The notes beneath the pieces were generated by a model. That model did not search any database and was not told the DNA's origin. It saw only the letters and a list, made by a program, of their open reading frames with translations. A program made the position numbers and the translations under genes. Below are positions 1 to 8,575 of a stretch of DNA of 64,000 bases, one piece after another. Origin of the DNA: Flammeovirgaceae bacterium (GTDB lineage: Bacteria; Bacteroidota; Bacteroidia; Cytophagales; Cyclobacteriaceae); assembly GCA_021298355.1 (NCBI GenBank), contig JAJTEH010000002.1, forward strand, positions 186,001 through 250,000, written 5' to 3'. Within the stretch, counting starts at the first letter, position 1; the number at the start of each line of letters is the position of its first letter.

Positions 1-40
1 AAGCGGTGTAATATAATAAAAACAAGCTACTTATCATTTT

Positions 41-2935
41 ATGAGCATGGATTCGGGTTCGATCAGAAGAAAGTTTTTGGAGTTTTTCGAGAAAAAAGGG
101 CATCAAATTGTGCCATCAGCACCTTTGGTTTTAAAGAACGACCCCACTTTGTTGTTCACCAACTCGGGCATGGTTCAGTTTAAAGATTACTTTTTAGGAA
201 ACGAAAAAGCACCTTACTCCCGAATTGCCGATACGCAAAAATGCTTGCGCGTAAGTGGCAAACACAACGACTTAGAAGAAGTAGGCATCGACACCTACCA
301 CCACACCATGTTCGAGATGTTGGGTAACTGGAGTTTCGGTGATTATTTTAAACACGATGCCATCGATTGGGCCTGGGAATTATTAACAGAAGTATATCAA
401 CTACCGAAAGAAAGATTATATGTAACTGTGTTTGGTGGCGACACTGGCGATAAGTTACCTATGGATACTGAAGCGGCCGACTTATGGAAAAAACACATTG
501 CGCCAGAAAGAATTTTATCGGGCAATAAGAAAGATAATTTTTGGGAAATGGGCGAGACTGGCCCGTGCGGTCCGTGTTCCGAAATTCATATCGATTTAAG
601 AAGCGATGCAGAAATTGCCAAAGTACCAGGCAAGGATATGGTAAACACCAGCCATCCGCAAGTGATTGAAATATGGAATTTGGTATTCATGGAATTCAAT
701 CGCAAGGCCGATGGTTCATTAGAAAAATTACCTGCACAACATGTTGATACCGGTATGGGTTTCGAGCGTTTGTGCATGGCTATTCAAGGAAAAACATCGA
801 ATTATGATACAGATGTTTTTACGCCTTTGATTGATTTTATTTCGAAAGCATCAGGAGTACAATATACCGCTACACAACCTGGTTTAGATGGTAGCAGAAC
901 AGAACAAGAGAAAACAGATATTGCCATGCGCGTGATGGCCGACCATATACGGGCCGTTAGTTTTGCTATTTGCGATGGACAATTACCATCTAACACAGGC
1001 GCAGGTTATGTTATCAGACGAATTTTAAGAAGAGCTGTACGCTATGGATTTACTTTTTTAAATTTCAAAGAACCTTTTCTGTACAAACTTGTGCCTGTAT
1101 TAAGCGCACAATTAAAAGATGTATTCAAAGAATTAGAAAGCCAGAAAGATTATGTAGCAAAGGTTATCATGGAAGAAGAAGTTTCTTTCTTACGAACTTT
1201 AGAGAAAGGAATAGAAATGATTAATGAAGAAATAGATTGGAGAACTGTTTCCTTGGAGAATTTACATAACGAACTACTTGGGGAAATTGGAAATCGCTCA
1301 GAATTATTTACAACTGTACATAAGGATTTCAAGTATACCTATAATAAGGCTGCATTTCGAATAGGAACTTTAGCAACTAGCAAAAGCAATGTTTTTGGAG
1401 GGCATGACATGAAACAAATGGAAGCATTGATAGATGGAATCAAAGATTTTGATTCAGCAATTGAAAGGATAAAGCAAAGTATTTCTGTTGTTCCAGGTGA
1501 AATTGTATTTAGACTGTACGATACCTTTGGTTTCCCAGTTGATTTAACTTCTCTCATTGCCAGAGAGAAAGGACTTTCAATCGATGAAAAAGGTTTTGAA
1601 ACTGAAATGCTAAAACAAAAAGAACGCTCTAAAGCCGCAGCAGCTAAAGAAACAGGTGATTGGATGGTTGTTGGCGATGAACAGAAAACGCTTTTCACCG
1701 GCTACACACATTTAGAAGATGAAGTGAAAATCATCAAGTACAGAGCCATCAAACAAAAAGGAAAAGATTCTTATCAATTGGTTTTCAACAAAACTCCTTT
1801 TTATGCTGAAAGCGGTGGACAAGTGGGCGACACCGGATATATCCAATCTGTTAATGAGAAAATTTATATTACCGATACAAAAAAAGAAAATGAATTGATT
1901 GTTCACTTTGCCGATCAATTACCTGAAAGTTTACACCATACTTTTACAGCGGTTGTTAACAAAGAAAAAAGACAACAAACCCAATGCAACCACTCTGCCA
2001 CTCACTTGCTACACGCTGCGTTAAGACAAGTATTGGGTAAACACGTTGAGCAAAAAGGTTCGTTGGTTAATCATCAAGTATTGCGTTTCGATTTTTCTCA
2101 TTTCGCGGCTATGACCAACGAGGAATTAAAGCAAGTGGAAAAAATGGTGAATGAGAAAATCAGAACCAACATTGCCTTAGATGAAAAACAAAACGTGCCC
2201 ATTGCCGAAGCCAAAGCTTTAGGAGCAATGGCACTGTTCGGAGAAAAGTATGGCGAGTTTGTACGCGTTATTACGTTCGATAGAAATTATTCTGTAGAAC
2301 TATGCGGAGGTACGCACGTGCCAGCAACCGGACAAATAGGTTTCTTTAAAATAGTAAGCGAAAGTTCTGTAGCTGCCGGTGTACGAAGAATAGAAGCGAT
2401 AACAGCCGCAGCAGCTGAAAACAGTATAGCAGAAACGTTAGAGCAAGTAGAAGAAGTAAAAGCGATTCTGAAAAATCCTAAGCATCTGGTTAACGCTGTA
2501 AAAAGCCTGGCAGAAGAGAGAGCAGCATTAGAAAAAAAGATAGAAGCTTTATACCAGGAAAAAGCCAACCTGATGAAAGACAGTTTGGCGCTTCGCGTGA
2601 AAGAAGAAAAAGGACTTCAAGTATTAATAGAGAAAATTGAAGCACCCACTGCCGATGCGGTGAAAAACATTGCGTATGGTTTGCGCAATCAATTCGAAAA
2701 TTTGTTATTGATATTGGCCGTAAACATAGATGGTAAGCCACAAGTTTGTGTAATGGTGGGTGAGAAATTAGCTGCGCAGAATAAATTTCATGCCGGTAAC
2801 ATGGTAAAAGAATTGGCCAAAGAAATTGATGGAGGCGGAGGAGGACAGCCTTTCTTTGCAACAGCCGGAGGTAAAAACCTGAACGGATTAGATCAAGTAA
2901 TTGTGAAAGCTAAACAAATGGTAGCATCAGCTTAA
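41..2935 (+). CDS. alaS: Alanine--tRNA ligase with an extra internal segment
   Basis: Charges tRNA-Ala with alanine in the cytoplasm and edits mischarged Ser/Gly. The 964 residues show the class II catalytic core (LLFTNSGMVQFKDYFLG around residues 37-53, ETGPCGPCSEIH at 172-183), the editing domain zinc motifs (CNHSATH and CGGTHV) and the C-Ala domain with the GGGGG stretch near the C-terminus. Bacterial AlaRS is usually about 870-880 residues. The excess is mainly a stretch of roughly 80 residues (about 396-478) between KGIEMIN and VPGEIVFRLYDTFGFP, where family members normally have a short loop. All catalytic and editing motifs are intact, so I expect a working enzyme. The start ATG is followed by a second ATG two codons later, and either could be used. 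gatB follows after 4 nt. Confidence 0.97.
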   Translation: MSMDSGSIRRKFLEFFEKKGHQIVPSAPLVLKNDPTLLFTNSGMVQFKDYFLGNEKAPYSRIADTQKCLRVSGKHNDLEEVGIDTYHHTMFEMLGNWSFGDYFKHDAIDWAWELLTEVYQLPKERLYVTVFGGDTGDKLPMDTEAADLWKKHIAPERILSGNKKDNFWEMGETGPCGPCSEIHIDLRSDAEIAKVPGKDMVNTSHPQVIEIWNLVFMEFNRKADGSLEKLPAQHVDTGMGFERLCMAIQGKTSNYDTDVFTPLIDFISKASGVQYTATQPGLDGSRTEQEKTDIAMRVMADHIRAVSFAICDGQLPSNTGAGYVIRRILRRAVRYGFTFLNFKEPFLYKLVPVLSAQLKDVFKELESQKDYVAKVIMEEEVSFLRTLEKGIEMINEEIDWRTVSLENLHNELLGEIGNRSELFTTVHKDFKYTYNKAAFRIGTLATSKSNVFGGHDMKQMEALIDGIKDFDSAIERIKQSISVVPGEIVFRLYDTFGFPVDLTSLIAREKGLSIDEKGFETEMLKQKERSKAAAAKETGDWMVVGDEQKTLFTGYTHLEDEVKIIKYRAIKQKGKDSYQLVFNKTPFYAESGGQVGDTGYIQSVNEKIYITDTKKENELIVHFADQLPESLHHTFTAVVNKEKRQQTQCNHSATHLLHAALRQVLGKHVEQKGSLVNHQVLRFDFSHFAAMTNEELKQVEKMVNEKIRTNIALDEKQNVPIAEAKALGAMALFGEKYGEFVRVITFDRNYSVELCGGTHVPATGQIGFFKIVSESSVAAGVRRIEAITAAAAENSIAETLEQVEEVKAILKNPKHLVNAVKSLAEERAALEKKIEALYQEKANLMKDSLALRVKEEKGLQVLIEKIEAPTADAVKNIAYGLRNQFENLLLILAVNIDGKPQVCVMVGEKLAAQNKFHAGNMVKELAKEIDGGGGGQPFFATAGGKNLNGLDQVIVKAKQMVASA

Positions 2936-2939
2936 AAGC

Positions 2940-4397
2940 ATGAATTCAGGTTCGGGCAAATACGAGGCCGTTATTGGTTTAGAAGTACACATACAGTTAG
3001 CAACAGATAGTAAAATATTTTGTGCTGATGGTGTAGCTTTTGGTGAAAGTCCGAATACATTGATCAGCACCATTTCATTAGCGCATCCAGGAACTTTACC
3101 AAAGGTAAACAAGAAAGCGATTGAGTTAGGAATCAAAATGGGCTTGGCCTTAGGCTCAACCATTAGCCAAACGTTATACTTCGATCGCAAACATTATTTT
3201 TATCCTGATTTACCTAAGGGATACCAACTAACACAAGATAGAACACCTGTTTGTATAGGCGGACAAGTTCCGATCGTAACCAAATCCGGCTTGCGCAGAG
3301 CCATTCAATTAAACAGAATTCATTTAGAAGAAGACGCAGGTAAATTGTTGCATGATCAACACAAAGATTTTTCTGCTGTAGACTATAACCGCGCAGGCAC
3401 AGCTTTAATTGAAATGGTTACTGAACCCGTAATGCGTTTGCCGGAAGAAGCGTATGCCTTTCTCATTGAAATCAGAAAATTAGTTCGCTTTTTAGGAATA
3501 GGCGATGGCAATATGGAAGAAGGATCTTTGCGATGCGATGCCAATGTTTCTATTCGCGAAAAAGGAAGTTCAGTTTTAAATCCAAAAGTAGAGATTAAGA
3601 ATATGAACTCCTTTAAGCATGTGCAACGCGCAATCGAAACAGAAATTGAAAGACAGATTACTCTCGTTAAGGCTGGTCAATCAGTGGTTAGTGAAACACG
3701 CAGTTACGATGCTGAGAAAGAAACAACCTTCAGTTTACGTTCAAAGGAAACTTTGCATGATTACCGCTATTTCCCCGATCCGGATTTAAGTCCGGTAGTG
3801 GTGGATGAAGCTTGGCTCAATCAAATAAAAAATGAAATGGGCGAGTTGCCACAAGCCATGTTCAATCGCTTTATCGAAAAGTATCAATTAAGCGAATACG
3901 ATGCAGGTGTGATTACAGATGACAAAGACGTGGCCTTATATTTTAATGAAGTGGTAGCGCATACCAAACATTATAAAGCAGCAGCCAATTGGGTAATCGG
4001 ACCGCTTAAAAGTCAATTGCGCGAGCGCATGGAAAAAGCTAACGCATTTCCTGTTCAACCTATTACTTTAGCCGAGTTGATTAATTTGGTAGAAGAAGGA
4101 AAAGTGAGTTACACGATGGCGAGTCAGAAAATTTTTCCTGAATTAGTGTTAAAACCAAATCAATCTCCTTTAGAACTGGCACAAGCTTTGAACCTACTAC
4201 TAGAAAACAACGTTGATGCTTTAACGCCTGTGATTGATGAAGTAATTAAAATTTATCCGTTGAAGGTAGAAGAGTACAAACAAGGAAAAAAAGGAATAGT
4301 GGATATGTTTATGGGAGAAGTGATGAAGCGCACCAAAGGAAAAGCAGATCCGAAAAAAGCAAATCAGTTAATTATAGAAAAATTAAAATCGTTATGA
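2940..4397 (+). CDS. gatB: Asp-tRNA(Asn)/Glu-tRNA(Gln) amidotransferase subunit B
   Basis: GatB is the kinase/transamidase subunit of GatCAB, which converts Glu-tRNA(Gln) and Asp-tRNA(Asn) to the amidated forms. The 485-residue protein opens with the family signature YEAVIGLEVHIQL and carries SLAHPGTLPKVN, YFDRKHYFYPDLPKGYQ, the RCDANVSIR motif and the C-terminal YqeY-like tRNA-binding tail ending in GKADPKKANQLI. Length is normal for the family. It lies 4 nt after alaS and overlaps the next gene by the ATGA arrangement, so alaS-gatB-tlpA-like form one transcription unit. gatA and gatC are not in the window. Confidence 0.97.
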   Translation: MNSGSGKYEAVIGLEVHIQLATDSKIFCADGVAFGESPNTLISTISLAHPGTLPKVNKKAIELGIKMGLALGSTISQTLYFDRKHYFYPDLPKGYQLTQDRTPVCIGGQVPIVTKSGLRRAIQLNRIHLEEDAGKLLHDQHKDFSAVDYNRAGTALIEMVTEPVMRLPEEAYAFLIEIRKLVRFLGIGDGNMEEGSLRCDANVSIREKGSSVLNPKVEIKNMNSFKHVQRAIETEIERQITLVKAGQSVVSETRSYDAEKETTFSLRSKETLHDYRYFPDPDLSPVVVDEAWLNQIKNEMGELPQAMFNRFIEKYQLSEYDAGVITDDKDVALYFNEVVAHTKHYKAAANWVIGPLKSQLRERMEKANAFPVQPITLAELINLVEEGKVSYTMASQKIFPELVLKPNQSPLELAQALNLLLENNVDALTPVIDEVIKIYPLKVEEYKQGKKGIVDMFMGEVMKRTKGKADPKKANQLIIEKLKSL

Positions 4398-5539
4398 AGC
4401 AGTTGATTCAATTTTTATTCTTGGGATTTGTGTGGTTGTTATCTTGTTCATCTTCAACGAAAGAAACACCACCACCACAAGGCAGTTGGACCATCACCTT
4501 AAAAGGCAAAGTTGGTTTTCCGCAACAAGGTCAAATCGTTATTCAGGAAATGAAAAATGTAGCGGAAGGAGGCTGGCAAGATACCATCCAATTAAAATCG
4601 AATTATACTTTCAGCAAGAAAATTACGCTGAAAGAGCCAGGGTATTACCGATTAAATTTTTACAACAAACAAGTTGTCAATCTGATTTTAGACAAGAGTG
4701 ATGTAGAAGTAAATGCAGATGGAAATAGCGCACAAGGCTTTGTTCAAATTACGGGATCACCGGATATGGACATCATTACCAAAGCGCAAAGCATGATGCG
4801 TGCCTTCGAAAATAGTGCTGAGTTTCAAAAAATAAATCAGGATTTTGCAGCAGCACAACAAGCCAATAACGAAGCCAAAATGTTGGAATTGCAACAAACC
4901 TATATGAAGTTAGCAAAGGCCAACAACGATAAAGTGGCCGATTATTTTAAATCGCTTCCACCATCGTTAGCAGTAGTAAATTTATTGCAAAATAATTCGT
5001 TAGACCCTGACCAGTATTTTGAAACGTATGCAATTGTTGCAGATAAATTAAGAAAGGATTGGGGTAATTACACACACGTAAAAACATTTATCGAGAAAGT
5101 AGATAAGTTAAAAAAATTAGCAGTTGGTCAACCCGCACCAGAAATTGCTTTACCTAATCCGGAAGGACAAGTAGTTAAGTTAAGTTCGTTGCGCGGCCAA
5201 TACGTGTTGGTAGATTTTTGGGCGAAGTGGTGTGGGCCTTGCAGAAAAGAAAACCCGAATGTTGTAAAAGCATTTAAGCGTTTTAAGGACAAAGGTTTTA
5301 CTGTGTATGGCGTTTCGTTAGATCGTAATAAAGAAGATTGGGTGCAAGCCATTGCGCAAGATGGATTAACGTGGACGCACGTTTCTGATTTAAAATATTT
5401 TCAATCAGAAGCAGCCAGAACGTACGATATCAATGGCATTCCGTATTCTTTGCTGTTGGATAAAGAAGGAAAAATAATTGCTAAGAATTTACGAGGTCCT
5501 GCGTTGGAAGCGAAACTCGAAGAAGTGTTGGGTAAATAG
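4394..5539 (+). CDS. TlpA-like thioredoxin-fold lipoprotein (DUF4369 N-terminus)
   Basis: Predicted periplasm-facing, membrane-anchored thiol-disulfide oxidoreductase. Residues 1-18 form a lipoprotein signal with lipobox LLSC; an N-terminal beta-rich DUF4369-type region (about residues 30-125) is followed by a helical linker and a C-terminal AhpC/TSA-TlpA thioredoxin domain from about residue 245. That domain has the active-site WCGPC motif within LVDFWAKWCGPCRKEN and a cis-Pro region (NGIPYSLLLD). This architecture is very common in Bacteroidota. The start overlaps the gatB stop by 4 nt, indicating translational coupling. A strong terminator follows. The redox substrate cannot be told from sequence. 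Confidence 0.88.
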   Translation: MKQLIQFLFLGFVWLLSCSSSTKETPPPQGSWTITLKGKVGFPQQGQIVIQEMKNVAEGGWQDTIQLKSNYTFSKKITLKEPGYYRLNFYNKQVVNLILDKSDVEVNADGNSAQGFVQITGSPDMDIITKAQSMMRAFENSAEFQKINQDFAAAQQANNEAKMLELQQTYMKLAKANNDKVADYFKSLPPSLAVVNLLQNNSLDPDQYFETYAIVADKLRKDWGNYTHVKTFIEKVDKLKKLAVGQPAPEIALPNPEGQVVKLSSLRGQYVLVDFWAKWCGPCRKENPNVVKAFKRFKDKGFTVYGVSLDRNKEDWVQAIAQDGLTWTHVSDLKYFQSEAARTYDINGIPYSLLLDKEGKIIAKNLRGPALEAKLEEVLGK

Positions 5540-5571
5540 GAGAGGTCTTCGGTAAATTGATTTTGGATTAC

Positions 5572-5605
5572 AAACAGACCACGAGTTGAAACGTGGTCTG
5601 TTTTT
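5572..5605 (+). terminator. Rho-independent terminator after the alaS-gatB-tlpA operon
   Basis: Perfect 12-bp inverted repeat (AAACAGACCACG, 8-nt loop, CGTGGTCTGTTT) followed by a T run. It sits 33 nt after the TlpA-like stop codon and before the oppositely oriented M56 gene. Confidence 0.85.
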
Positions 5606-5704
5606 GAATTTGCTTTTTCTTATTGAATAATTTTAATCGGAGGTTTTTTACATGACAGACCTAGATATAAAACGCACTCTATTGTTTACATTAAGAAATT
5701 GGCA

Positions 5705-7189
5705 TTATAATTTGAAAGTTATTGGTAACACCATTCTTTGTTTCACTGGTATACCTTTTTGTTTGCCCGGTTTCCAATTTGGTGAAAGACCTACAACACG
5801 TATTGCTTCTTCGTCACAACCATCTCCAAGTCCTTTAATTACAGTTACATCACTTAATCGGCCGTCTTCATTTATTATAAATTGAACAAAAACTTTTCCT
5901 TCTGTTCTTTTATCTCTCGCTGTTTGAGGATAACTAAGATTTGTTTTTATAAATGTGTAGAATCCGTCCATTCCGTTTGTTGGTGTAGCTGTTTCTTCAA
6001 CAATGGTAAAAATCTCACTTCCATCTTCACTTTGTTCAGTAATCTGTTCTGCATACTGCGTAGCCAATTTCTTTTCTATAATAATGTAATTCGGAAAGTC
6101 TGCTTTTTCATTCGGATCTATTTTTATTATCTCAATACTTTGAATGGAATTCACTTCAATCGTAGCCATCATATTTTTGAAGGTTTCGTTTTTAGAATCG
6201 GCTACACCAAAAACAATTACTTCGATTTGTGAATTTTTAGCTTTTATTTTATCAACAGCTTGTTGCACTTTTTGAGGATACGTGGTTGTAATGGAAGAAG
6301 TTTTAGCAATCTCTTGTACGCTATCCATTACGGCATCCTGGCACGCAATAAATACTCCAGAGAATGCCAAAATAAGAATGGCTGTGGCTTGTCTCCAATA
6401 TGAAGTGGAGTTTTTAACTTTTTTAATCATAGTAATTCGTTTTAAGGTGAAAGAATGATAAAAATGATTGGCAAGAGAAAATCCGGATTGTATCAATGCA
6501 GTTTTTGCCAGTAAACCACAATAAGTTTCTTTTCCAATACTAGTTGCAATGTTTTCGTCAGCTTCAAATTCATGAATTTCAATCATCTTATTTTCGATTG
6601 CATATACAGAAGGGTTAAACCAAAATATAATTTTATTGATGGTAAGAATTACTCTATCGAAAGAGTGCCATTTTTGTATGTGGGTTAATTCATGTTGAAT
6701 AACTATTTCTTGATCTTGTAAATTAGCTGGTATAAAAATCCATTTAAAAAAGGAAAAGCTATTTACAATTTGAGAGTGCTGAAAAATAATTCCATTTTTA
6801 TTTAAAATGCGATTTGCTGTGTTTCGTAATGCTAAGAGGTTTAGCATTTGTTTCAATAAAAGAAAAGTTAAAAGTCCTGTTATCGAAAGATAGATGATTT
6901 GCATGTACACAATAAAGCTGAAACCATTTCGATTTAAAGTTTGGGCTTCAATTTCGGTATCAGCAAGCCAATATGTTTTAATGTTATCGGGGAATGTGAT
7001 AATGGCTTGTTGAGTAAAGAAAAGGTCGAACTGTAAGAGTGGAATCACCCAAGAAAATAAAACAGTTAGTAAAAGAAACTTTCTACTCCATTTAAAATCT
7101 GTTTGATTACTAAACAATAAGTAATAAACTAAAATTAGTATAGCTTGTAAGAAACTTACTTCTAAGAAAAAATTAATGGCCTTCATCAT
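5705..7189 (-). CDS. BlaR1/MecR1-like M56 metallopeptidase with TonB C-terminal domain
   Basis: Membrane sensor/peptidase of the M56 family. The 494 residues start with several hydrophobic segments (about 5-23, 36-55, 95-115), then the zinc-peptidase motif HELTH (in VIQHELTHIQKWHS, about residues 164-178) with a downstream ENKMIEIHEFEAD element. A further membrane segment ends near ILAFSGVFIACQDAV, and the C-terminal 90 residues form a TonB-type domain (VFVQFIINEDGRLSDVTVIKG then CDEEAIRVV). M56-TonB fusions are typical of Bacteroidota. The start overlaps the blaI-like stop by 17 nt, so the repressor and sensor are co-transcribed. By analogy with BlaR1-BlaI, the peptidase would relieve BlaI repression in response to an envelope signal. 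No penicillin-binding sensor domain is visible, so the ligand is unknown. Confidence 0.85.
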   Translation of the reverse strand: MMKAINFFLEVSFLQAILILVYYLLFSNQTDFKWSRKFLLLTVLFSWVIPLLQFDLFFTQQAIITFPDNIKTYWLADTEIEAQTLNRNGFSFIVYMQIIYLSITGLLTFLLLKQMLNLLALRNTANRILNKNGIIFQHSQIVNSFSFFKWIFIPANLQDQEIVIQHELTHIQKWHSFDRVILTINKIIFWFNPSVYAIENKMIEIHEFEADENIATSIGKETYCGLLAKTALIQSGFSLANHFYHSFTLKRITMIKKVKNSTSYWRQATAILILAFSGVFIACQDAVMDSVQEIAKTSSITTTYPQKVQQAVDKIKAKNSQIEVIVFGVADSKNETFKNMMATIEVNSIQSIEIIKIDPNEKADFPNYIIIEKKLATQYAEQITEQSEDGSEIFTIVEETATPTNGMDGFYTFIKTNLSYPQTARDKRTEGKVFVQFIINEDGRLSDVTVIKGLGDGCDEEAIRVVGLSPNWKPGKQKGIPVKQRMVLPITFKL

Positions 7190-7556
7190 GATTTTCCTTT
7201 TTTAAGTTCGATAACTCTTTTTGTAAGGCTTCTATTTCTTGCAAAGACAGATTTTCACTTTTGGCGAAAAATGATACTAGGTTTTGCATGGAGCCCCCGA
7301 AGTAATTTTGCAGCACATTTAGTACAGTAAATTTAGAATAAGATTCTTTCGATACAATCGGATAGTACTCGTAAGTCTTACCGTATGATGTATGATCGAC
7401 AAATCCTTTATTTTCTAAAATACGAATGATGGTTGATACCGTATTGTAAGCAGGCTTAGGTTCAGGTAATTGTTCAATGATGTCTTTTACAAAAGCTTTT
7501 TCAAGCTTCCATAAAACTTGCATTACCTGGTCCTCTGCTTTGGTTAATTCTCTCAT
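7173..7556 (-). CDS. BlaI/MecI-family transcriptional repressor
   Basis: Winged-helix repressor of 127 residues beginning MRELTKAEDQVMQVLWKLE, with the family motif PAYNTVSTIIRILENKGFV (recognition helix and wing) and a C-terminal helical dimerisation region. A longer reading from 7601 exists, but it would cross both a palindrome at 7575-7590 and a terminator hairpin, and its first 15 residues do not match the family, so I place the start at 7556. The gene overlaps the downstream M56 receptor by 17 nt. The palindrome 19 nt upstream is the obvious autoregulatory operator. Confidence 0.9.
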   Translation of the reverse strand: MRELTKAEDQVMQVLWKLEKAFVKDIIEQLPEPKPAYNTVSTIIRILENKGFVDHTSYGKTYEYYPIVSKESYSKFTVLNVLQNYFGGSMQNLVSFFAKSENLSLQEIEALQKELSNLKKENHDEGH

Positions 7557-7574
7557 AACTAAATTGATAGTTAA

Positions 7575-7590
7575 AACTAAAAGTTTAGTT
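7575..7590. promoter_or_regulatory. Candidate BlaI-type operator
   Basis: Perfect inverted repeat AACTAAA-AG-TTTAGTT located 19 nt upstream of the blaI-like ATG. Its size and symmetry fit a winged-helix dimer site. The binding assignment is inferred from position and family behaviour. Confidence 0.65.
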
Positions 7591-7600
7591 GATAGAATCA

Positions 7601-7636
7601 AAAAAATAAGACAATTATTTATAACTGTCTTATTTT
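7601..7636 (-). terminator. Terminator after the two-nuclease operon
   Basis: 11-bp inverted repeat (AAAATAAGACA / TGTCTTATTTT on the plus strand, 12-nt loop) with a T run on the minus-strand side. It lies just past the stop codon of the leftward EEP lipoprotein and separates that operon from the blaI promoter. Confidence 0.75.
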
Positions 7637-7660
7637 CAATTTTTTATAACTCGATTCCGA

Positions 7661-8563
7661 TTACTTTAATTGTAGAAGAACCGGGCGGTGGTCTGAAATT
7701 TCGTTTGAATAACGGCTATCGCAAAACTCGAAACGGATGGTCTTTACTGCATTTTTGCTTGCGAACAACTCATTAGAAATTAAATGATGATCAATATGGC
7801 TCGGGTAGCTCGGATAACTCCAATATGCATTTGAACCTGTTGCAATGCTCATGTCTGCAAAAGCATAATTGTTGCTATCCGCTATTAAATTTTGAAAAAC
7901 ATTATCAGATACAGGCTCATCAATCTCATCATTAAAATCACCTAACACTACAATGGGGGTTGTACTAAAATTAGTATCGATAAATGATTTTAATCTGGTG
8001 CTGGCTTCTCTTCTGCGAGCGATACCATCATCACAGCATTTTAAATGCACGTTCACTAACATTACTTGCTTGCCACTGGTATGCGTAGCCGTTGTTACCA
8101 CAAGTGGACGCGGAAAAGGGCTAGTCTCTCCAACAAACCATAATGTCAGATCTGTTAGGTTAGTTATCTCACTGTTTTTGTAAATGTAACCTTGTCCTAA
8201 ACTACCGTTCAGGTATAGTTTTCCGCTATAACTTGGTAATGAGGTAAGCAAAGCATCAAAAGCATTTCTCGAATTAATTTCTTGAACTCCAATTACATCG
8301 GCATCCATGGCAATAATCATTTCAGCTAGCAAAGTAAGATTAGTATTGGTAGTTGAAAATTGCTCTATGTTCCAAGTTACAATATCAAATGTAGTATTAT
8401 CTAACACATTTAAACAATTGGCATATTTACCACTTACTGGTGTTCCAGAGTTATCTTGATCTGGATTATTATTAACAGGCGGTTGTGGAGTTCCTTGTTC
8501 TTGAATTTGTTCTTGACAAGCAAATAAAAACAATGAAGTTATCGCTAGATGAATCAATCGCAT
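7661..8563 (-). CDS. Secreted EEP-fold nuclease/phosphatase lipoprotein
   Basis: Endonuclease/exonuclease/phosphatase (DNase I-like) superfamily protein of 300 residues. The N-terminus MRLIHLAITSLFLFACQEQ is a lipoprotein signal with lipobox LFAC, followed by a Pro/Asn/Gln-rich linker. EEP hallmarks are in order: FDIVTWNIEQF, DADVIGVQEIN (metal-binding Glu), VNVHLKC, VVLGDFNDE and the C-terminal SDHRPVLLQL. It follows the other EEP gene by 12 nt on the same strand, so the two are probably co-expressed as surface or periplasmic enzymes. The superfamily covers DNases, phosphodiesterases and phospholipases, so the substrate is not certain; nucleic acid is a reasonable guess. Confidence 0.85.
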   Translation of the reverse strand: MRLIHLAITSLFLFACQEQIQEQGTPQPPVNNNPDQDNSGTPVSGKYANCLNVLDNTTFDIVTWNIEQFSTTNTNLTLLAEMIIAMDADVIGVQEINSRNAFDALLTSLPSYSGKLYLNGSLGQGYIYKNSEITNLTDLTLWFVGETSPFPRPLVVTTATHTSGKQVMLVNVHLKCCDDGIARRREASTRLKSFIDTNFSTTPIVVLGDFNDEIDEPVSDNVFQNLIADSNNYAFADMSIATGSNAYWSYPSYPSHIDHHLISNELFASKNAVKTIRFEFCDSRYSNEISDHRPVLLQLK

Positions 8564-8575
8564 GGATTAAAAAAA

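Noticed and set aside
1226-1474. Mini-intein in alaS
   Set aside because: No Cys/Ser/Thr at a plausible first splice residue followed by intein blocks, and no terminal His-Asn; length is also too short.
7557-7601. Longer blaI start at 7601
   Set aside because: It would place coding sequence over the operator palindrome and a terminator arm, and the extra residues do not fit the family.
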